Below are positions 60,854-64,000 of a stretch of DNA of 64,000 nucleotides, in pieces. The stretch is from an uncultured Clostridia bacterium (GTDB taxonomy: Bacteria; Bacillota; Clostridia; UBA1381). The stretch is taken from the NCBI GenBank assembly GCA_934454145.1, contig CAKSFT010000005.1:62001-126000 (forward strand), read 5' to 3'. The position numbers and the translations under genes are program-made. The notes under the pieces were generated by a model. It saw only the letters and a program-made list of their open reading frames with translations, was not told where the DNA came from and ran no database searches. Numbering within the stretch: the stretch's first letter is position 1; each line of letters starts with the position of its first letter.

Positions 60854-61744
60854 TTATACTCCGCGTACCTTTTCAATGTCGCTTTCAATCTGCTTTTTCA
60901 ATTCTTCAACACTTTCAAATTTCCTGTCGCCACGTATGCGTTCTTCAAATTCAATACATATTTTTTTCCCATAAAGTTCACCTTCAAAGTCAAGTACAAA
61001 TCCTTCGACAGTGCGCTCTTTTGCCCCAAACGTAGGATTTTTGCCTATGTTTACGGCACATTTATAAGTCCCTGTTTCAAGCTTTGCCGCCGCTTTGTAT
61101 ACCCCGTCGGGCGGGAGAAGTTTTTTCTCTCCGGGGCGCACATTTGCTGTGGGAAAAAGCGACCTGGCGCCGTTTCCAAAGCCGCGCACAACCTCCCCGA
61201 CCAGAAAATACGGTCTACCCAAAAGCCTCGCCGCCCCTTGCATGTCCCCGTTTTTCACATAATTTCTCACAAGTGTGCTCGATACCGTTTCACCGTTTTC
61301 CGTCACACATTCGGTGATAAATGTTTTAAAATTCAGGATTTCTCCCATTTTTTTCAAATCATCTGCCCTGCACGCGGCGTTTTTGCCAAAGCTGTAGTCA
61401 TAGCCGGCAAAAAAAGCCTCAGCCGAAAAAGATGACAATATGCGTTTTATAAATGTCTCGCCGTTCGTTTCGGCAAGCGCCTTGTCAAAATGCATTATGT
61501 GCACAAAGTCCACGCCCGATTTTTCCAAAACGGCAAGCTTTTCTTCCATAGTCGTCAAAAGTGCGGTTTCTTCTCCGAAAATTTCGGAGGTGTGGCGGTC
61601 AAACAACACAACACCGCTCAGGATTCCGCTCTTTTTTGAATATTCAACACACGAATCGATGATTTTCATATGTGCCTTGTGCAGTCCGTCAAAGTTACCC
61701 AATGCCACCGCACAATTCTCCGCACAATTTTCAATTATCCGCAT
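60854..61744 (-). CDS. ribF: Bifunctional riboflavin kinase / FAD synthetase
   Basis: 296 residues. The N-terminal FMN adenylyltransferase has VALGNFDGLHKAH and FFAGYDYSFGKNAACRADDL; the C-terminal flavokinase has VVRGFGNGARSLFPTANV and VNIGKNPTFGAKERTVEGFVLDF. It produces FMN and FAD. It lies 9 bp after truB, the usual truB-ribF pairing. Confidence 0.97.
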   Translation of the reverse strand: MRIIENCAENCAVALGNFDGLHKAHMKIIDSCVEYSKKSGILSGVVLFDRHTSEIFGEETALLTTMEEKLAVLEKSGVDFVHIMHFDKALAETNGETFIKRILSSFSAEAFFAGYDYSFGKNAACRADDLKKMGEILNFKTFITECVTENGETVSSTLVRNYVKNGDMQGAARLLGRPYFLVGEVVRGFGNGARSLFPTANVRPGEKKLLPPDGVYKAAAKLETGTYKCAVNIGKNPTFGAKERTVEGFVLDFEGELYGKKICIEFEERIRGDRKFESVEELKKQIESDIEKVRGV

Positions 61745-61753
61745 ATTTCCTCC

Positions 61754-62635
61754 TCATCTGTTCCAAAAAGCTTTTTCCAAAACAAGCTGTCCGCCCTGTG
61801 CCTTGGACAATGCCAAAAATTCACCTTTTTCGGAATAAATTCTATACATTTTGCCGTCGCACAAATGGTTGCACGGCACTCTCATTCCGTTTCGGACCTT
61901 TTTTTCATCTTTTTCGTCAACGACAACTTCCGGATACTCCAAAAACAGGCTGTCCACGGGCATAATGCATTCGGAAAGTCTGTTTTCTTCTTTTATTCTC
62001 ATCAGTTCTTCAATAGTATAACTGTTTTTTATATCAAATATTCCGCTTTTTCTGCGCTGCAATTTGCTGACAAATGCGCCGCATCCCAGTTTCATGCCGA
62101 TGTCGTCGCACAGTGTTCTGATATATGTCCCTTTTGAACATTCCACATCTATAATCACAGTGAAACTCTCCATGTCAATGTCCAAAATATCAATATCCTT
62201 AATCGTCACACGGCGTTCTTTTCTCTCCACTGATATGCCGCTTCGCGCCAGTTCATAAAGCTTTTTGCCATTGACTTTGACTGCGGAATACATCGGCGGA
62301 ATCTGTACAATTTCTCCCAAAAAACTTTGCACCGCTTGGGCGATTTCTTCACGGGTTGCCGTCACCGGCTGGTCTGTCAGCACCTCACCCTCCGCGTCGA
62401 GTGTGTCTGTGGTCATTCCCAGGACAAAACTCACACGGTATGCTTTGTCCGCATTGGTAAGCATGTCGCAAACCTTTGTCGCCCTCCCGATGCAAACCGG
62501 CAGGACACCGGTTGCCGCCGGGTCAAGCGTCCCCGTGTGTCCCACTTTTTTTATGCCGGTCAGTCTGCGCACAAAATACACCATGTCATGTGATGTCTTT
62601 CCCGGTGGCTTGTCTATAACAATAATTCCGTCCAT
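61754..62635 (-). CDS. truB: tRNA pseudouridine-55 synthase TruB
   Basis: 293 residues from the ATG at 62635. GIIVIDKPPGKTSHD, GHTGTLDPAATGVLPVCIG with the catalytic Asp38, and VECSKGTYIRTL identify the family. A C-terminal PUA-like part (FLALSKAQGGQLVLEKAF) follows. An upstream TTG at 62641 overlaps the alaS stop (TTGA) and has AAGG at a better distance, so translation may start there and be coupled to alaS. Confidence 0.96.
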   Translation of the reverse strand: MDGIIVIDKPPGKTSHDMVYFVRRLTGIKKVGHTGTLDPAATGVLPVCIGRATKVCDMLTNADKAYRVSFVLGMTTDTLDAEGEVLTDQPVTATREEIAQAVQSFLGEIVQIPPMYSAVKVNGKKLYELARSGISVERKERRVTIKDIDILDIDMESFTVIIDVECSKGTYIRTLCDDIGMKLGCGAFVSKLQRRKSGIFDIKNSYTIEELMRIKEENRLSECIMPVDSLFLEYPEVVVDEKDEKKVRNGMRVPCNHLCDGKMYRIYSEKGEFLALSKAQGGQLVLEKAFWNR

Positions 62636-62637
62636 AA

Positions 62638-64000
62638 TCAATTTATCTGTGCCTTCACAATTTCGTCAACCTTTGCCAGAGCGTCATCAATCTTCATTGC
62701 GTCTTTTCCGCCGCCCTGTGCCATGTCGGGCTTTCCGCCGCCGGAGCCGCCGCAAACGGCTGTGATTTCTTTGATAATCTTGCCGGCATGCACACCTTTT
62801 GCCACAGCGCCCTTTGACGCCATTGCGACAAAGGTGATTTTCCCGTCTGTATTTGCCGCCAACACAATGACTGCGTTTTCAACCTTTGCTTTTATATCGT
62901 CCGCCATGGTTTTCAGGCTGTCCGGTGCTGTGCCGTCCAGCTGTGCTGTCAGCAATTCAACACCGTCACAGTGTTTCAGCGATGCCATGATGTCATTTGC
63001 CTTTGCAGAAGCAAGCTTTGTCTTCATTGCCTCGACTTCCTTCTGTATGGTTCTGTATTCCTCCATGACATTTTCCGCCCTCTGCACCAGGTTGTGTTCG
63101 GTTGTTTTCAGCGCCTTTGCCGCACCGGCAATTGCATTTTCCTTTTGGGCAATATATTCCAGCACACCCTTGCCGGTCACCGCCTCGATACGCCTTACGC
63201 CCGCGGCAACACCGCCTTCGTAAACAATCTTGAAGAGTCCCGCCTGTGCCGTATTCCCTAAATGGCACCCGCCGCAAAATTCAACGGAATAATCTCCCAT
63301 GGAAACAACGCGCACAACCTCGCCGTATTTTTCGCCAAACTGTGCCTCGGCGCCGAGTTTCTTTGCCTCGTCAATCTTGAGTTCCTGCATATTGATGTCA
63401 AGCCCCGCAAGGATTGCTTTGTTCACTCTTTCTTCCGTTTCTTGCAGTTGCTCTTTTGTCATCGCCTCAAAATGCGAAAAGTCAAATCTCAGTCTTTCCG
63501 GTGTGACAAGCGAACCTGCCTGTGCAACGTGTGTGCCCAGGGTTTCCTTCAAAGCTTTATGCAAAAGGTGGGTTGCCGAGTGGTTTCTCGAAATGTCCAT
63601 TCTGCGTTCTTTGCATACGCTCATGGTTACAAGCGTCCCGACAGACACTTCGCCCTTTTCCACGCTCACCCAATGATGATACAGTCCGTTTCCGTCTTTT
63701 GTTGTGTTTTCAACTTTTATTTCAACTTCATCGGCAAAAATCATGCCAGTGTCACCGACCTGTCCGCCCATTTCTGCATAAAACGGGGTTTTGTCGGTGA
63801 CGATTATACCGGTTTCACCCTCAGCTATAGTTTCGCTCACTTCCCCTTCTGCCGCAATGGCAACAATCTCTGCCTCAGCCTCAAGCGAATCGTAGCCGAC
63901 AAACTCTGTCGGAGTTTTTATGTCAAAATTATAGCTTTGCGTCCCTTCCCAAGAAGAGCCTTCCTTCCTTGCCTTGCGTGCGATATCCTTCTGCTCCTGC
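62638..64000 (-). CDS. alaS: Alanyl-tRNA synthetase (partial, N-terminus beyond the right edge)
   Basis: About 454 C-terminal codons; the frame stays open to the right edge. It includes the beta-barrel segment DKTPFYAEMGGQVGDTG, the editing domain with RNHSATHLLHKAL and the second zinc-ligand pair in VEFCGGCHLGNTAQAGLFKIV, a coiled linker, and the C-Ala (DHHA1) domain GKITFVAMASKGAVAKGVHAGKIIKEITAVCGGSGGGKPDMAQGGGKD. The usual CGGTH is CGGCH here, with a Cys replacing the Thr. The catalytic domain is not in the window. Confidence 0.96.
   Translation of the reverse strand, partial: QEQKDIARKARKEGSSWEGTQSYNFDIKTPTEFVGYDSLEAEAEIVAIAAEGEVSETIAEGETGIIVTDKTPFYAEMGGQVGDTGMIFADEVEIKVENTTKDGNGLYHHWVSVEKGEVSVGTLVTMSVCKERRMDISRNHSATHLLHKALKETLGTHVAQAGSLVTPERLRFDFSHFEAMTKEQLQETEERVNKAILAGLDINMQELKIDEAKKLGAEAQFGEKYGEVVRVVSMGDYSVEFCGGCHLGNTAQAGLFKIVYEGGVAAGVRRIEAVTGKGVLEYIAQKENAIAGAAKALKTTEHNLVQRAENVMEEYRTIQKEVEAMKTKLASAKANDIMASLKHCDGVELLTAQLDGTAPDSLKTMADDIKAKVENAVIVLAANTDGKITFVAMASKGAVAKGVHAGKIIKEITAVCGGSGGGKPDMAQGGGKDAMKIDDALAKVDEIVKAQIN

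Overview
The window looks like a chromosome segment of an anaerobic, spore-forming member of the Clostridia (Firmicutes), probably a gut or plant-fibre fermenter. The signs are a spoIIP sporulation gene, the Gram-positive yggS-sepF-ylmH-divIVA-ileS division cluster, a short SRP RNA beside dnaX-ybaB-recR, strong AGGAGG-type ribosome binding sites, frequent TTG/GTG starts, and a sugar-aldolase bacterial microcompartment (BMC). No taxon was checked by search.

Layout. 1-6454 (minus strand) is the 5' part of a BMC operon: class II sugar-phosphate aldolase, PduO-type adenosyltransferase fused to a GlcG/HbpS domain, CoA-acylating aldehyde dehydrogenase, alcohol dehydrogenase, four single-domain shell proteins and pduL, which runs off the left edge. 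6756-10376 is a PLP decarboxylase plus recD2. 10675-13396 holds a nitroreductase and a two-component system. 13468-17218 holds galT, a CapA-like phosphoesterase and a CE15-like esterase. 17319-24274 is a TetR regulator divergent from an MMPL-family membrane protein and a 1168-residue GLUG-repeat/helical surface protein. 24353-25360 is a mobile-element scar (an IS91-type zinc domain fused to a tyrosine-recombinase catalytic domain) beside an initiator tRNA gene. 25625-28591 holds a YoaP-like acetyltransferase and an alpha-L-rhamnosidase-like enzyme. 28734-38442 is the ileS/divIVA/ylmH/sepF/yggS cluster, a HlyD-like protein, engB and lon. 38677-42026 holds an EamA transporter, an AraC regulator and a GH4 glycosidase. 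42201-46337 is pstSCAB-phoU. 46567-52506 is radA, recR, ybaB, dnaX, SRP RNA and spoIIP. 52631-64000 holds two uncharacterised genes, prsA, mfd, pth, glmU, ribF, truB and the 3' part of alaS.

The carbohydrate genes fit one picture. Rhamnosidase, GH4 galactosidase, GalT and the CE15-like esterase release sugars from plant or mucin glycans, and the BMC confines the aldehyde made when a deoxysugar phosphate is cleaved. This is inference from gene content.

The most unusual signal lies between genes. Three copies of a ~216-bp non-coding element (18078-18294, 31562-31777, 49068-49283) share 13-bp terminal inverted repeats and an interior made of stacked hairpins, and each is flanked by a 10-14 bp direct repeat. 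A 32-bp palindrome made of the two termini alone (11237-11268) is also flanked by a 12-13 bp direct repeat, and a degenerate 47-bp relative lies at 10595-10641. This looks like an undescribed MITE-like family. One copy lies between a TetR-type operator/promoter and the MMPL gene, so it would be transcribed in that leader.
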